This document shows positions 34,422 through 43,774 of a stretch of DNA of 63,888 bases, piece by piece. The notes beneath the pieces are model-generated. The model searched no databases. It was not told the origin of the DNA and worked only from the letters and a program-made list of their open reading frames with translations. Both the position numbers and the translations under genes were made by a program. Source of the DNA: Flavobacteriales bacterium UBA2104 (GTDB taxonomy: Bacteria > Bacteroidota > Bacteroidia > Flavobacteriales_D > Crocinitomicaceae); the NCBI GenBank assembly GCA_002331485.1, contig DCYS01000025.1:1-63888 (forward strand), given 5' to 3'. How positions within the stretch are numbered: the stretch's first letter is position 1; each line of letters starts with the position of its first letter.

Positions 34422-34443
34422 GCCGCATCGAATTGGATGCGGC
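34422..34443 (-). terminator. secDF terminator
   Basis: GCCGCATC and GATGCGGC make an 8-bp stem; on the minus strand a TTTTTTGTTTTT tract follows. It lies about 20 bp after the secDF stop. Confidence 0.88.
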
Positions 34444-34462
34444 TTTCAAATATAATTATTGA

Positions 34463-37400
34463 CTACTTGTCTTCTTTGTCTTTTTTATCTCCACCTTTTA
34501 CAAGGTCAGCAACTATTGGTGTTGCAATACATACAGAAGAGTATGTACCAACAATAATACCTATCATCAATGCAAAGATGAATCCTTTAATCGCTCCACC
34601 ATCGAATATAAATATCGTAAGTAATACGATGAATGTAGAAAGCGATGTATTGATCGTACGACTCAACGTTGAGTTCAATGCTGAATTGATGATCTCTTTA
34701 CGATCTTTTCTACGGTATTTATTCAAGTACTCACGTAATCTATCGAATACAACCACGGTATCATTGATCGAGTAACCAACAACTGTCAGGATCGCAGCGA
34801 TAAATGCCTGATCAACCTCCATATTGAATGGTAACACACCGTGAAGCAATGCAAATAGACCTAGCACGATGATAACGTCGTGCGCCATTGCTACGATAGC
34901 TCCTAGACCATACTGCCATTTACCAAATCTGATCAAGATGTAAACAAAGATGATGATCAATGACAAGATGATCGACACAGTAGACGATGATTTCAATTCT
35001 TCAGAGATCGTTGGTGATACCGAACGACTGTTAGTGATCGTTGCCTGACCATAATCACCTTTTACAGTTTCAAGTGCAGCCATAAGCTCCTCTCTTACCT
35101 GACCTTGAGAATTTGGTACGTTCTGCAAGTAATCTGTAGAGATCTCAACACGATAATCTGAGTTTCTCATTTTAACTTCAACCGATGCAGAAGCCTCTCC
35201 TTCTTTCAAGTTATCTCTCAGCAATGATTTGATCTCTTCAACATCACTCGCAACTGGCTGCTCGAATACTGTTTCGAATGTTCGTCCACCTGCGAATTCA
35301 ACACTTGGCTTCAAACCTCTTGTAAATAGAACTGCAAGTCCACCGATCACAAGAAGAGCAGAAAGAATGTAGAATTTCTTACGGTTCTTGATGAATTGAA
35401 GGTTAATGCTTTTAAATGCTCCTTTAGTTATAGGCGTTGAGAAAGTAAACGTTTTCTTACGAGAGATCTGAGATTCAAAGATCAATCGAGTAATAACTAC
35501 CGCAGCGAAAACAGAAGTGAAAATACCGATGATCAGTGTAGTTGCGAAACTCTCGATTGGTCCTGTACCAAAAGTTTTCAGTACAATAGCAACCAGCAAT
35601 GTTGTTACGTTGGCATCAACGATCGATGTTAATGCGTTACGGTAACCATCTTTAATCGCTAGTTTCATTCCCTTTCCTTCAGCAACCTCCTCACGAATAC
35701 GCTCATAAATAAGAACGTTCGCATCCACAGACATACCGATTGTAAGAACGATACCAGCAATACCTGCTAGTGTTAGAACAGCTCCGAATGCCGCAAGGAA
35801 ACCAACGATCAACACGATGTTCAAAACAAGTGCTAGATCTGCTACAAATCCTGCTCTACCGTAGTAGAATACCATATAGATCAATACAAGAGCTAATGCG
35901 ATTGCGAAAGAGATCAAACCTGATCTAGAGTTCTCAGCACCAATAGTTGGTCCAACTACTGCTTCATCAATAATTACAAGTGGTGCTGGAAGAGCTCCAG
36001 CATTTAACAAGTTTGCTAGTGACTTTGCCTCATCACTTGTGAAGTTTCCAGATATTTCAGTTTGTCCGCCAGTTATTGCACCATTAATACTTGGAGCACT
36101 AAACACTTTATCATCCATTGAAATGGCAATAAAGTTGAAAGTTGTATTCGGTCCGTTCTTAATAGGTTTTAATTCTTCAGTCATCTCTGCCCATTCTTGG
36201 GCTCCTCTATCGTCCATTGACACAGAAACTGCAATTTTACCGTCATCTGGATTTACACTTACTCGAGCTTCTGTAATGTCATTTCCTCCGACTCTTGCCT
36301 CTCCACTTTCCGGTATTATTAGAGCAAATAACGTGTAATAAAGTGAGTCATTCTCTTCAGACTTAAAAGCATCAGAACTCCAAGCAAAACGAACATTATC
36401 CATCATCAGTTCCGTTGCCTTCTTGTTTATTATCTCATTAATTTTTGCAGTATCCCCTGAGCTAGCAAAACCTAATGAAGGAACTGGTCTAAACTGATTA
36501 TTTTGATCAATATTGACCCTAAACATTTGACCGAATTCTGTCAACTTCATTGATGCCGTATCTTCTGGGCTATCGTCCTCTGCAGCCAACTCATCTTCAA
36601 GTGACATAGAGTCTAAAGAGTCACCTTCTTCAGGAGTATTCATTTCAGCGATCTGTGAACTGTCCTCAATTGTTGTACTGTCATCAGCGAAAAGGTCTTC
36701 CAATTCTTCATCATCTACTGATTCTGATCTTTCTACTAGTAATTCATTAAAAAACTGCCCTAACTCAGTTAGTTTAGCGGCTTGATAAAACTCCAAATTA
36801 GCTGTAGCACTAATTTTTCTTCTCATGGTCTCCTGATCTTTAACTCCAGGGAGCTCAATGTAAAGTCTATTTAAGTTATTATCTTGCGTAATGTTAGGCT
36901 GAGCAACACCGAATTGGTTAATTCGGTTTTCCATAATGGTTTGAACACCATCCATAGCACCATCTGCTATACCTCTCAGATACTCTTTGACTTCTTCATC
37001 GGTTGCTTTATTCGAAATGTTCTCAACTACTTTTTCAGTTGAGAATTCTCGTATAAGATTTCGATCTGGGTACATCTCGCGATGTTTTTTTGCGAACAGA
37101 TCAATAAAATCACCTTCCGACCCATCGAATTCAGACAATGCAGCCTCATAAGGCTTAACAAAATGGAGATCTCGTTTATTCAATGCACTATTCCTAACTA
37201 GTTCAGGCATTGACAACTGCAATGTCACGGACATTCCTCCTTTCAAGTCAAGTCCCAATGAAACACTCTTCTCTTTAACATCAGTAAAAGTGTTACCCAG
37301 AAAAACCTCTTTATCATTTTTACTCTTTAAAATCTCATTGACATAAGCAGCTTTCGCTAATGCTTCAGCTTCATTGTCAGACTCGAAATTCACATAAGTA

Positions 37401-37579
37401 CCATTCGGAAGTTTTGCATCTTCTCCGTCAGCCTTTGCCTTTAATTCTTCAACACGCTCGATGGCTAATGCCTCAGCTTCCTCTTCAATACTGTTTCCAA
37501 TGAAGGAAAATGAAATTTGGTAGATACTTACTGCTACCAGTAAGATTGTGAAAAACCAAAAAAATCCTTTATTACGCAT
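34463..37579 (-). CDS. secDF: SecDF fusion protein (protein translocase accessory subunit)
   Basis: A 1038-aa single-chain SecD-SecF, the usual form in Bacteroidota. It uses the proton gradient to finish protein export through SecYEG. The SecD half begins with a membrane helix (GFFWFFTILLVAVSIYQISF), has SLGLDLKGGMSVTLQ and a long periplasmic P1 domain with an acidic insert around 285-345 (many D/E/S), then the six-helix RND block (LTIGMSVDANVLIYERIREE). The SecF half starts near 720 (SVEFAGGRTFETVFEQP) and repeats the plan, with YSINDTVVVFDRLREYL. Both proton-path Asp/Arg motifs are intact. Expressed from a promoter at 37613-37643. Confidence 0.97.
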   Translation of the reverse strand: MRNKGFFWFFTILLVAVSIYQISFSFIGNSIEEEAEALAIERVEELKAKADGEDAKLPNGTYVNFESDNEAEALAKAAYVNEILKSKNDKEVFLGNTFTDVKEKSVSLGLDLKGGMSVTLQLSMPELVRNSALNKRDLHFVKPYEAALSEFDGSEGDFIDLFAKKHREMYPDRNLIREFSTEKVVENISNKATDEEVKEYLRGIADGAMDGVQTIMENRINQFGVAQPNITQDNNLNRLYIELPGVKDQETMRRKISATANLEFYQAAKLTELGQFFNELLVERSESVDDEELEDLFADDSTTIEDSSQIAEMNTPEEGDSLDSMSLEDELAAEDDSPEDTASMKLTEFGQMFRVNIDQNNQFRPVPSLGFASSGDTAKINEIINKKATELMMDNVRFAWSSDAFKSEENDSLYYTLFALIIPESGEARVGGNDITEARVSVNPDDGKIAVSVSMDDRGAQEWAEMTEELKPIKNGPNTTFNFIAISMDDKVFSAPSINGAITGGQTEISGNFTSDEAKSLANLLNAGALPAPLVIIDEAVVGPTIGAENSRSGLISFAIALALVLIYMVFYYGRAGFVADLALVLNIVLIVGFLAAFGAVLTLAGIAGIVLTIGMSVDANVLIYERIREEVAEGKGMKLAIKDGYRNALTSIVDANVTTLLVAIVLKTFGTGPIESFATTLIIGIFTSVFAAVVITRLIFESQISRKKTFTFSTPITKGAFKSINLQFIKNRKKFYILSALLVIGGLAVLFTRGLKPSVEFAGGRTFETVFEQPVASDVEEIKSLLRDNLKEGEASASVEVKMRNSDYRVEISTDYLQNVPNSQGQVREELMAALETVKGDYGQATITNSRSVSPTISEELKSSSTVSIILSLIIIFVYILIRFGKWQYGLGAIVAMAHDVIIVLGLFALLHGVLPFNMEVDQAFIAAILTVVGYSINDTVVVFDRLREYLNKYRRKDRKEIINSALNSTLSRTINTSLSTFIVLLTIFIFDGGAIKGFIFALMIGIIVGTYSSVCIATPIVADLVKGGDKKDKEDK

Positions 37580-37612
37580 AGTGTAAAACGTCGTTTGTTA
37601 TTTAATAGCTGG

Positions 37613-37643
37613 CAAATATAGAATTATCATTCGTTAATCACAA
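37613..37643 (-). promoter_or_regulatory. secDF promoter (-7 and -33)
   Basis: On the minus strand TATATTTG (37613-37620) matches TAnnTTTG exactly, with a TTG at 37641-37643, 20 bp upstream. The ATG is 33 bp downstream. Confidence 0.6.
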
Positions 37644-37793
37644 CAGATTTAGTAGTTGTTATTCACAATTCAGTGTATAAATAAAAATGGTCAAAAATTT
37701 CAGCCATTTACCAATTCATCGGATTAGTTGGTTCACTTGTCTAATTCCGATCGACCTTTTCTCCTATTCGATAGGAAAATTCAAAGGGAATTA

Positions 37794-37801
37794 TAATTTT
37801 G
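37794..37801 (+). promoter_or_regulatory. -7 box of the S46 peptidase gene
   Basis: TAATTTTG matches TAnnTTTG and lies 49 bp before the ATG at 37851. No clear -33 TTG was found. Confidence 0.45.
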
Positions 37802-37850
37802 CTGTCGCAATAATTTTTGCAGCTTATTCATAAACCTTAAAAGAATAATA

Positions 37851-39998
37851 ATGAAAAAACAGATTATAGCTTTTGGAATGCTATTCGTTCTATCGCTTTC
37901 ATCATTAGTTAGAGCTGATGAAGGAATGTGGCTACCTTTCATGTTAGGTCGTAATTACGAAGACATGAAAAAACACGGTCTTAACCTCACTCAGGAAGAG
38001 ATCTACAGCATTAACAATGCATCTATTAAAGACGCGATCGTTTCTTTTGGTGGATTTTGTACAGCAGAAGTTATTTCTCAGAAAGGATTACTTCTTACAA
38101 ATCACCACTGTGGTTATGATGCAATTGCTGGAGCATCAACTGAGGAAAACAACTACTTAGAGAATGGATTCTGGGCAAAAGATCACAGTCAGGAAATCCC
38201 AGTAGAAGGATTGACAGCCACTTTTGTTATTAGAATTGAAGATGTTTCTGAACAGATCAATAAAAACCTGACAGATGAAATGTCTGAAGAGGAAAGATCT
38301 GCGAAGATCAGAGAACTTTATGCACAGATCACAAAAGAAGCAGTCGATGGAACAAATTACCAGGCTTATGTGCGGGATTTCTTCGAAGGAAACGAATTCT
38401 ACCTTTTCGTGACGGAAACATATAAAGATGTGCGTCTTGTAGGGACACCTCCTGAATCTATCGGGAAGTTTGGTCACGATACTGACAACTGGATGTATCC
38501 AAGACATACTGGTGATTTCTCAATGTTCCGTATCTATGCTGGAACGGACAATAAGCCAGCCGATTTCAATGAGTCCAATAAGCCTTACAACCCAAAATAT
38601 TCTTTACCTATTTCTATTAAAGGATATGAAGAAGGAGATTTTTCAATGGTATTTGGATTTCCAGGATCAACGGATCGCTACTTATCTTCATGGGGAGTTG
38701 AACAAGCAGTAAACATTGAGCAACCTAAAAGAGTTGATCTTCGTGCGAAAAAGCTTGAGATCATGAAAAAATACATGGACGAAAGCACTTCAGTTCGTTT
38801 GAATTATGCTTCAAAATACGCTCAGGTTGCGAATTACTGGAAGTATTTCATCGGTCAGTCAAAGCAAGTTAAAAACAATAAAGTTGCTGATAAAAAGCGT
38901 GCTATTGAAGATCGTTTCCGAAAATTCGTTAAAATGAATCCAGAATACGAAGGTGTTCTTGACGACATCGAAAAAGCTTATAAGATCAAGGAAAAGAATG
39001 TTGTCATCAACGCTTATCAGAGTGAAATGATCTACTCTGTTGACTTGAACTTACTTGTTCTTCGATACACTTTCCTTGAACCAGTAATGAATTTCCAGGG
39101 TAAAGACAGGGCCTTAGGAATGTATGATCAATTGAAAACTTCCCAAAAGGAATTTTTCAATTCTGCAAACCTTGATATCGAATTTGAAATACTTGAGGAA
39201 CTGCTTAAAATGTACCATAAGGATATTAAAACTGAACGTCAGCCTGAATTATTGAAAGAATATGCTGATAAAGGTAAGATCGACAAATTGGTTAAGAAGA
39301 TCAGAAAGAAGTCGATTTTCGGATCTCGTAAGAACTTTGAGAAATTCTTAAAGAAAAATGATGTTGAAGGTGAAATCCCTACGGAAGCATTAAAAGAGGA
39401 TATGTATTACAAACTTATCGTTCAATTGCGTGATGCACACAGTGCGGCAATGAATGAAGCTCGTTCCGCAGAATCAATGCTAAAACGTGCGAATCGACTG
39501 TTTGTAAAAGGATACAGAGAAATGGATCAGGATAAGATCTTCTACCCGAACGCGAATAGTACACTTCGTTTGACTTACGGTAATATTCTTCCTTATTCTC
39601 CTGAAGAAGGAAAAACATACGATATCTACACAACTCTGGAAGAAGGATTGAAGAAAGAAGATCCAAACAACCCAGAGTTCCATGTATCTCCTCGACTCAA
39701 AGAGCTTTTTGAAAATAAAGACTTTGGAAACTATGCAAATGAACAAGGAGAAATGCCTGTAAACTTCATTAGTAATAATGATATCACTGGTGGTAACTCT
39801 GGTTCTCCTGTAATTAATGGTGATGGTCAATTGATCGGAACTGCATTTGATGGAAACTGGGAAGCAATGTCGGGTGATATATTCTTTGAGCATGATATTC
39901 AACGAACGATTTCATGTGATATCCGATACGTATTATTTATCGTTGAAAAATACGGTAAAGCAGAAAATCTAATTGATGAAATGGAGATCGTAGAATAG
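37851..39998 (+). CDS. S46 family dipeptidyl peptidase, DPP7-like
   Basis: A 715-aa exported serine peptidase that removes N-terminal dipeptides. The signal peptide ends LSSLVRA just before DEGMWLPF, the typical mature N-terminus. The catalytic His is in TNHHCGY (83-89), the Ser is Ser650 in TGGNSGSPV. Eighteen residues later, in AFDGNWEA, is Gly668: the family's known specificity position is Gly in DPP7 (hydrophobic P1) and Arg in DPP11 (acidic P1), so DPP7 specificity is predicted. Followed by a clear terminator at 40029-40060. With the S9 enzyme it points to peptide-based nutrition. Confidence 0.94.
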   Translation: MKKQIIAFGMLFVLSLSSLVRADEGMWLPFMLGRNYEDMKKHGLNLTQEEIYSINNASIKDAIVSFGGFCTAEVISQKGLLLTNHHCGYDAIAGASTEENNYLENGFWAKDHSQEIPVEGLTATFVIRIEDVSEQINKNLTDEMSEEERSAKIRELYAQITKEAVDGTNYQAYVRDFFEGNEFYLFVTETYKDVRLVGTPPESIGKFGHDTDNWMYPRHTGDFSMFRIYAGTDNKPADFNESNKPYNPKYSLPISIKGYEEGDFSMVFGFPGSTDRYLSSWGVEQAVNIEQPKRVDLRAKKLEIMKKYMDESTSVRLNYASKYAQVANYWKYFIGQSKQVKNNKVADKKRAIEDRFRKFVKMNPEYEGVLDDIEKAYKIKEKNVVINAYQSEMIYSVDLNLLVLRYTFLEPVMNFQGKDRALGMYDQLKTSQKEFFNSANLDIEFEILEELLKMYHKDIKTERQPELLKEYADKGKIDKLVKKIRKKSIFGSRKNFEKFLKKNDVEGEIPTEALKEDMYYKLIVQLRDAHSAAMNEARSAESMLKRANRLFVKGYREMDQDKIFYPNANSTLRLTYGNILPYSPEEGKTYDIYTTLEEGLKKEDPNNPEFHVSPRLKELFENKDFGNYANEQGEMPVNFISNNDITGGNSGSPVINGDGQLIGTAFDGNWEAMSGDIFFEHDIQRTISCDIRYVLFIVEKYGKAENLIDEMEIVE

Positions 39999-40028
39999 AT
40001 CGCGAATCTTAAATAATTGAAATTAAGT

Positions 40029-40060
40029 CCCTGTTTGCCTCGGCCGACAGGGATTTTTTT
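40029..40060 (+). terminator. Terminator of the S46 peptidase gene
   Basis: CCCTGT (40029-40034) pairs with ACAGGG (40047-40052), and seven T follow. It sits just 30 bp after the stop. Confidence 0.85.
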
Positions 40061-40079
40061 ATCTTTATAAAAAAAAGAC

Positions 40080-40703
40080 TTGAAAACGTTAACACTAAGA
40101 TCAACATTGTTCATTCTCCTTTCAATACTTGTCTTTTCATGTGGTGAAGACGAACAAACAGAAAGTGAAAAAGAGCTTTTCAAGTATTTACCTAATACCT
40201 ATACAGAGCGTCAATTCAAATTTGACAGTGGTAATGGATTTTATATCACCTTGCCAGACTGTTACCAAATCGCCCGGTTCAGACAGTTTAGTATTAAAAA
40301 TGATGATAACTACCATTGTCAGGAGAATCAATCCTATTTCTCAATTGATCGGTTTTCTCCATCGGATATTGATTATTACGACAAATACTTCAATACTGAT
40401 TCTACTAAGTCTCGAACTTCTCAGGAGAAAATGCTCAAATACGTTTTGGACAGTCGTGCTTCTAACTTAGAGATCCATAGCTCATCTATCTTCTCAGAGG
40501 TAAAAACCAAAAGTGGGTTAAAAATGATCGTTGCAGCAGTAAAAGGGAGTGAAACTTCATATAGCAATCCATTATACTATCAATATGGAATATTCTCAAT
40601 TGATGATGAGCTGTACGTTGTTCAGTTTATCGTGAACGATGGAGATATTAGCTTTTTCCATGAAGATATCATGACTATTTTTAAGAGTATACGACTTATT
40701 TAA
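40080..40703 (+). CDS. Hypothetical lipoprotein (TTG start)
   Basis: A 207-aa putative lipoprotein of unknown function. The N-terminus MKTLTLRSTLFILLSILVFSCGEDEQ is a clear lipoprotein signal (LVFSC, shown in parts; Cys21), but its first codon is TTG at 40080 and no ATG lies in the signal, so a TTG start is needed. The mature part looks like an alpha/beta domain (FYITLPDCYQIARFRQFS, LKMIVAAVKGSE, LYVVQFIVNDGDISFFHEDIMTIFKSI) recalling short PsbP-like or DUF1795-like folds, not certain. It ends 1 bp before the Nudix gene and is likely co-transcribed with it. Confidence 0.7.
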   Translation: MKTLTLRSTLFILLSILVFSCGEDEQTESEKELFKYLPNTYTERQFKFDSGNGFYITLPDCYQIARFRQFSIKNDDNYHCQENQSYFSIDRFSPSDIDYYDKYFNTDSTKSRTSQEKMLKYVLDSRASNLEIHSSSIFSEVKTKSGLKMIVAAVKGSETSYSNPLYYQYGIFSIDDELYVVQFIVNDGDISFFHEDIMTIFKSIRLI

Positions 40704-40704
40704 T

Positions 40705-41346
40705 ATGAAACTCTCTATCCAGGCATTACGCGATCGTCTTGAACAAGAACTACCAGGTGAGGACGCTCATGTTCGAATGTCTCCAACGGGTCGAGGAAGA
40801 TCTTCTCAGCTACTTAAAAATGTGTCACACGTGCATGAAAGCGCTGTTTCAATTGTTTTGTACGAAAATAATGCAGTGTACTCGTCCTTATTGATTCAGC
40901 GACCTACTTATAAAGGTGTTCATAGTGGTCAAGTTTGTTTACCGGGAGGCAAACGAGAAGACTTTGAGACCCACTTACATCAAACAGCCCTTAGAGAGTG
41001 TATGGAAGAAACAGGTATCGATCAAAACAAACTCGAATTACTTGGTTCTTTAACTCCGGTTTATATACCCGTGAGTAACCATCACGTTCACCCTTATGTT
41101 TTTCATCATCCCTCTTCTACTCCAGATCTTATTCCGGATCCCAGGGAAGTTGTTGAGATCATTCCTTTCGAATTAAAACAGTTGATTGAAGAAGAACGAA
41201 TAAAGAAAACAGATATACTGATCAGAGATGATCATAAACTAAAGAACGTACCCTACTTTGATATTGAGGGACGTGTAGTATGGGGAGCAACCGCTATTAT
41301 TCTTCATGAATTTAAAGAGGTTCTTAAAGACCTTTCGAGAATTTAA
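40705..41346 (+). CDS. Nudix hydrolase, CoA pyrophosphatase type
   Basis: A 213-aa Nudix enzyme. The segment LLIQRPTYKGVHSGQVCLPGGK matches the CoA-pyrophosphatase (NudL/UPF0035) signature 'H.GQ..lPGGk', followed by the Nudix box ending TALRECMEETGI with REcxEExG residues. It should cleave CoA or acyl-CoA to 4'-phosphopantetheine and 3',5'-ADP. No signal peptide. It converges with the AlkB gene; the stops are 5 bp apart and the short inverted repeat CTTAAAC/GTTTAAG lies at 41351-41369. Confidence 0.9.
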   Translation: MKLSIQALRDRLEQELPGEDAHVRMSPTGRGRSSQLLKNVSHVHESAVSIVLYENNAVYSSLLIQRPTYKGVHSGQVCLPGGKREDFETHLHQTALRECMEETGIDQNKLELLGSLTPVYIPVSNHHVHPYVFHHPSSTPDLIPDPREVVEIIPFELKQLIEEERIKKTDILIRDDHKLKNVPYFDIEGRVVWGATAIILHEFKEVLKDLSRI

Positions 41347-41350
41347 CAAG

Positions 41351-41369
41351 CTTAAACCTTTTGTTTAAG
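41351..41369. terminator. Weak hairpin between convergent genes
   Basis: CTTAAAC (41351-41357) pairs with GTTTAAG (41363-41369). It overlaps the last codons of the leftward AlkB gene and follows the Nudix stop. AT-rich and without a long T-tract, so only a weak terminator at best. Confidence 0.3.
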
Positions 41370-41939
41370 TAACTTCCTAAAAGTTAGATTCACTCTAGCC
41401 TCGTCAACCCTTTTAGTTTTTGGAACCTGATGTTTCCAATGATGCTGTAATGCGCCTCCCATGATAATCAAAGAACCGTGAGACAGATCAAAAGTTAACT
41501 TCTCTTTTGTTGTGTTATGTCTCAGATCGAACTTGCGAGTAGCTCCGAATGACAAAGATGCGATAACTGGATCTACACCCAATTCTTTCTCATTATCTGA
41601 GTGCCATCCATTGCTATCTTGTCCATCTCTGTATAGATTTGCAAGACACGCATTGAATTCATGTTTGCAACTTTTTTCGATCTTATCTTTCAACGTCAAA
41701 ACACGATCATCCCAAGGTGATTGAGTTAATGATTTACCAGAATATGCATAAGTAAGATTATCATCTGACATGAACACCTGTTTTCTGGGAATCTCAAATT
41801 CTTTACCAAAGATCTTGATCATTCCTCCACTCCAAGGCAATTCATTCAAAAAATAATCGAAGTACTCATCTGATTCAGATCCACCTATGAAATTTGGCTC
41901 CCAAATAATCCATCCGTCCTCTACTACTTTTCGATTCAT
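41352..41939 (-). CDS. alkB: AlkB-like 2-oxoglutarate/Fe(II) dioxygenase
   Basis: A 195-aa enzyme that removes alkyl groups from DNA or RNA bases by oxidation. The ATG at 41939 is chosen over the longer frame because it overlaps the upstream stop as ATGA and gives the normal AlkB length. The iron ligands are seen in NGWHSDNEKELG (His and Asp) and HHWKHQVPK (His), and the 2-oxoglutarate arginine in EARVNLTFR; NLYRDGQD marks the substrate loop. It resembles the ALKBH2/3-like subgroup. It is coupled to the YdcF-like gene. Confidence 0.92.
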   Translation of the reverse strand: MNRKVVEDGWIIWEPNFIGGSESDEYFDYFLNELPWSGGMIKIFGKEFEIPRKQVFMSDDNLTYAYSGKSLTQSPWDDRVLTLKDKIEKSCKHEFNACLANLYRDGQDSNGWHSDNEKELGVDPVIASLSFGATRKFDLRHNTTKEKLTFDLSHGSLIIMGGALQHHWKHQVPKTKRVDEARVNLTFRKLLKQKV

Positions 41940-42703
41940 AAATACCCCATTACTGCATAGGCAACATACCCAACGATCTCTTTGTTCAACGTGAACCAAT
42001 TGGAGAAATTATCAGCATTTGGAATGATGAACTCGTCCCAATGGTAAGAACGGTCTTTACCTACAAACGGATCAGTCGAGAAAGGAGTTGTGTCCAAGCC
42101 TTCTTTATCAAAACAAGCCTTAGCACGTTTCATGTGTTTAGCTGAGGTGATTAACATAAAGGATGAGAAATGAGGGTAAGACTTGCTCAGCAGTGCAGCT
42201 GTTTCCTGCGCATTCTGCGCTGTATTTTTCGATTTCCCTTCGATGATCAGATCATTTTCAGGAATTCCCCACCTCACCAATAGTTCTTTCAACTGCTCTG
42301 ACTCATGCAATCCACGATCAGTGACATAACCATGGTCACCGGACAACAGCAATTTGTCCAATTTCCCTCTTTTGTAAAGGTCGATCGCTTGCCATATTCT
42401 ATCTCCTCCTCTGCGAATACTCAACCTTTCGGTATCATTATCATATTCAAACATACCTCCCAGAACGATCCCTACTTCATGATGTTCAACTTCAGCGATC
42501 GGAGTTGCAGGTATTTCCCACATTCTCACAAACTCTTTAAAAACAAAGCTGTTACTGAAAAACAAAATCGTAATGATCAATCCCCACTTTAATCTTCTTT
42601 TCCACATCTGACGTTTCGATCGTAAAAAGAAAAACAAGATGATCAACACCCAGGTAAATGGTGAGATAAAGAAATAAGATATCTTAGAAAGGATGAAAAA
42701 CAT
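41936..42703 (-). CDS. YdcF/ElyC-like DUF218 membrane protein
   Basis: A 255-aa protein from the ATG at 42703 (a TTG at 42736 gives 11 more residues). Two N-terminal membrane helices (ISYFFISPFTWVLIILFFFL and LKWGLIITILFFSNSFVF) are followed by a DUF218 domain: GIVLGGM, DRIWQAIDLYKRGKLDKLLLSGD, SKNTAQNAQETA, FMLITSAKHMKRAKACFDKEGL. The E. coli relative ElyC acts in envelope/peptidoglycan homeostasis at low temperature; the reaction is not known. Its stop overlaps the AlkB start by four bases. Confidence 0.87.
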   Translation of the reverse strand: MFFILSKISYFFISPFTWVLIILFFFLRSKRQMWKRRLKWGLIITILFFSNSFVFKEFVRMWEIPATPIAEVEHHEVGIVLGGMFEYDNDTERLSIRRGGDRIWQAIDLYKRGKLDKLLLSGDHGYVTDRGLHESEQLKELLVRWGIPENDLIIEGKSKNTAQNAQETAALLSKSYPHFSSFMLITSAKHMKRAKACFDKEGLDTTPFSTDPFVGKDRSYHWDEFIIPNADNFSNWFTLNKEIVGYVAYAVMGYL

Positions 42704-42803
42704 AACGGCGCCTAAAATTACGCAAAAACAAAACAATTAACTTTTTGTTACGAAATATAAATCAATCAAATATATTTTTATTTTTACACCCAAAATTTAA
42801 GAA

Positions 42804-43652
42804 ATGCCAGAAACTACAAATGCATCTAAAGAGTTGATCTTCGGATACTCACAGCAAGAATTGATCGACGTAGCTGTCGACATAGGAATTAATTTATTGA
42901 TCGCTCTTGTGATCTTGATCATCGGTTTGAGAATTGCAAAGTTCGCATCGAAAATGGTCAAGAAAGTTTTAGAGAAAAGAGGATCCGATAAAGGTTTGAT
43001 CTCTTTTATGGGATCCCTAGTGAATGGACTCGTTAAAGTACTTACTGTTGTTACAGTCTTCTCGCAGATCGGTATTGAAATGACATCTTTTGTAGCAATA
43101 CTTGGTGCTGCAGGTTTAGCGATAGGTATGGCGTTCTCTGGAACGCTCAGCAACTTTGCAGGTGGAGTAATCATCCTTTTGCTCAAACCATTCAAAGTTG
43201 GAGATTACATTGAGGCTCAAGGAGAGTCGGGTACAGTAACAGAGATACAGATCTTCCATACGATCTTGTTAACTCCTGATAATAAAACGATCATTCTTCC
43301 AAACGGACCTGTATCAACAGGGAATGTAACAAACTACAGTACTCAGGATACACGAAGAGTTGACTTCACTTTTGGATTTGGTTACGGTGAAGATCTAAAA
43401 TTGGCTAAAGAAACAGTTTTGGAGATCGTTAAGAGTCACCCAAAAGTTATGCAAGATCCAGAGCCTTTTGTTAGACTAGGATCACTAGGAGATTCATCTG
43501 TAAATCTTACTGTTCGTATTTGGTCTAAGAAAGAAGATTATTGGGACATCCACTTTTACGTAAATGAGAAAGTGTACGAAAAATTCGAGGAAGTCGAGGG
43601 TTTGAGTATCCCTTTTCCTCAGATGGACGTGCATGTGGACCAGGAAAAGTAG
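42804..43652 (+). CDS. MscS-type mechanosensitive channel
   Basis: A 282-aa small-conductance channel that releases solutes at hypo-osmotic shock. Helices TM1 (LINLLIALVILIIGLRIAKFA in parts) and TM2 (VLTVVTVFSQIGI) precede the pore helix TM3 rich in Gly/Ala (FVAILGAAGLAIGMAFSGTLSNFAGG), then the beta domain (FKVGDYIEAQGESGTV, TILLTPDNKTIILPNGP) and the alpha/beta end. Length is that of E. coli MscS. Followed by a strong terminator. Confidence 0.95.
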   Translation: MPETTNASKELIFGYSQQELIDVAVDIGINLLIALVILIIGLRIAKFASKMVKKVLEKRGSDKGLISFMGSLVNGLVKVLTVVTVFSQIGIEMTSFVAILGAAGLAIGMAFSGTLSNFAGGVIILLLKPFKVGDYIEAQGESGTVTEIQIFHTILLTPDNKTIILPNGPVSTGNVTNYSTQDTRRVDFTFGFGYGEDLKLAKETVLEIVKSHPKVMQDPEPFVRLGSLGDSSVNLTVRIWSKKEDYWDIHFYVNEKVYEKFEEVEGLSIPFPQMDVHVDQEK

Positions 43653-43678
43653 ATTACATCATCCACATAAAATAATTA

Positions 43679-43707
43679 AAGCGGGCCTCGGTCCGCTTTT
43701 TTTTTTT
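43679..43707 (+). terminator. mscS-type gene terminator
   Basis: AAGCGG (43679-43684) pairs with CCGCTT (43693-43698), with a run of T directly after (43697-43707). Confidence 0.88.
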
Positions 43708-43711
43708 GTGC

Positions 43712-43740
43712 TTTGGACAACAAACATCCCTTTATTTTTG
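43712..43740 (+). promoter_or_regulatory. katG promoter (-33 and -7)
   Basis: TTTG (43712-43715), 17 bp, then TATTTTTG (43733-43740): a full match to the Bacteroidota -33/-7 pattern. The ATG at 43775 is 34 bp downstream. The box lies inside the longer TTG-started frame, supporting the later start. Confidence 0.65.
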
Positions 43741-43774
43741 TTATCTTCTACTCTTAAATCAGACAAAAACAATT

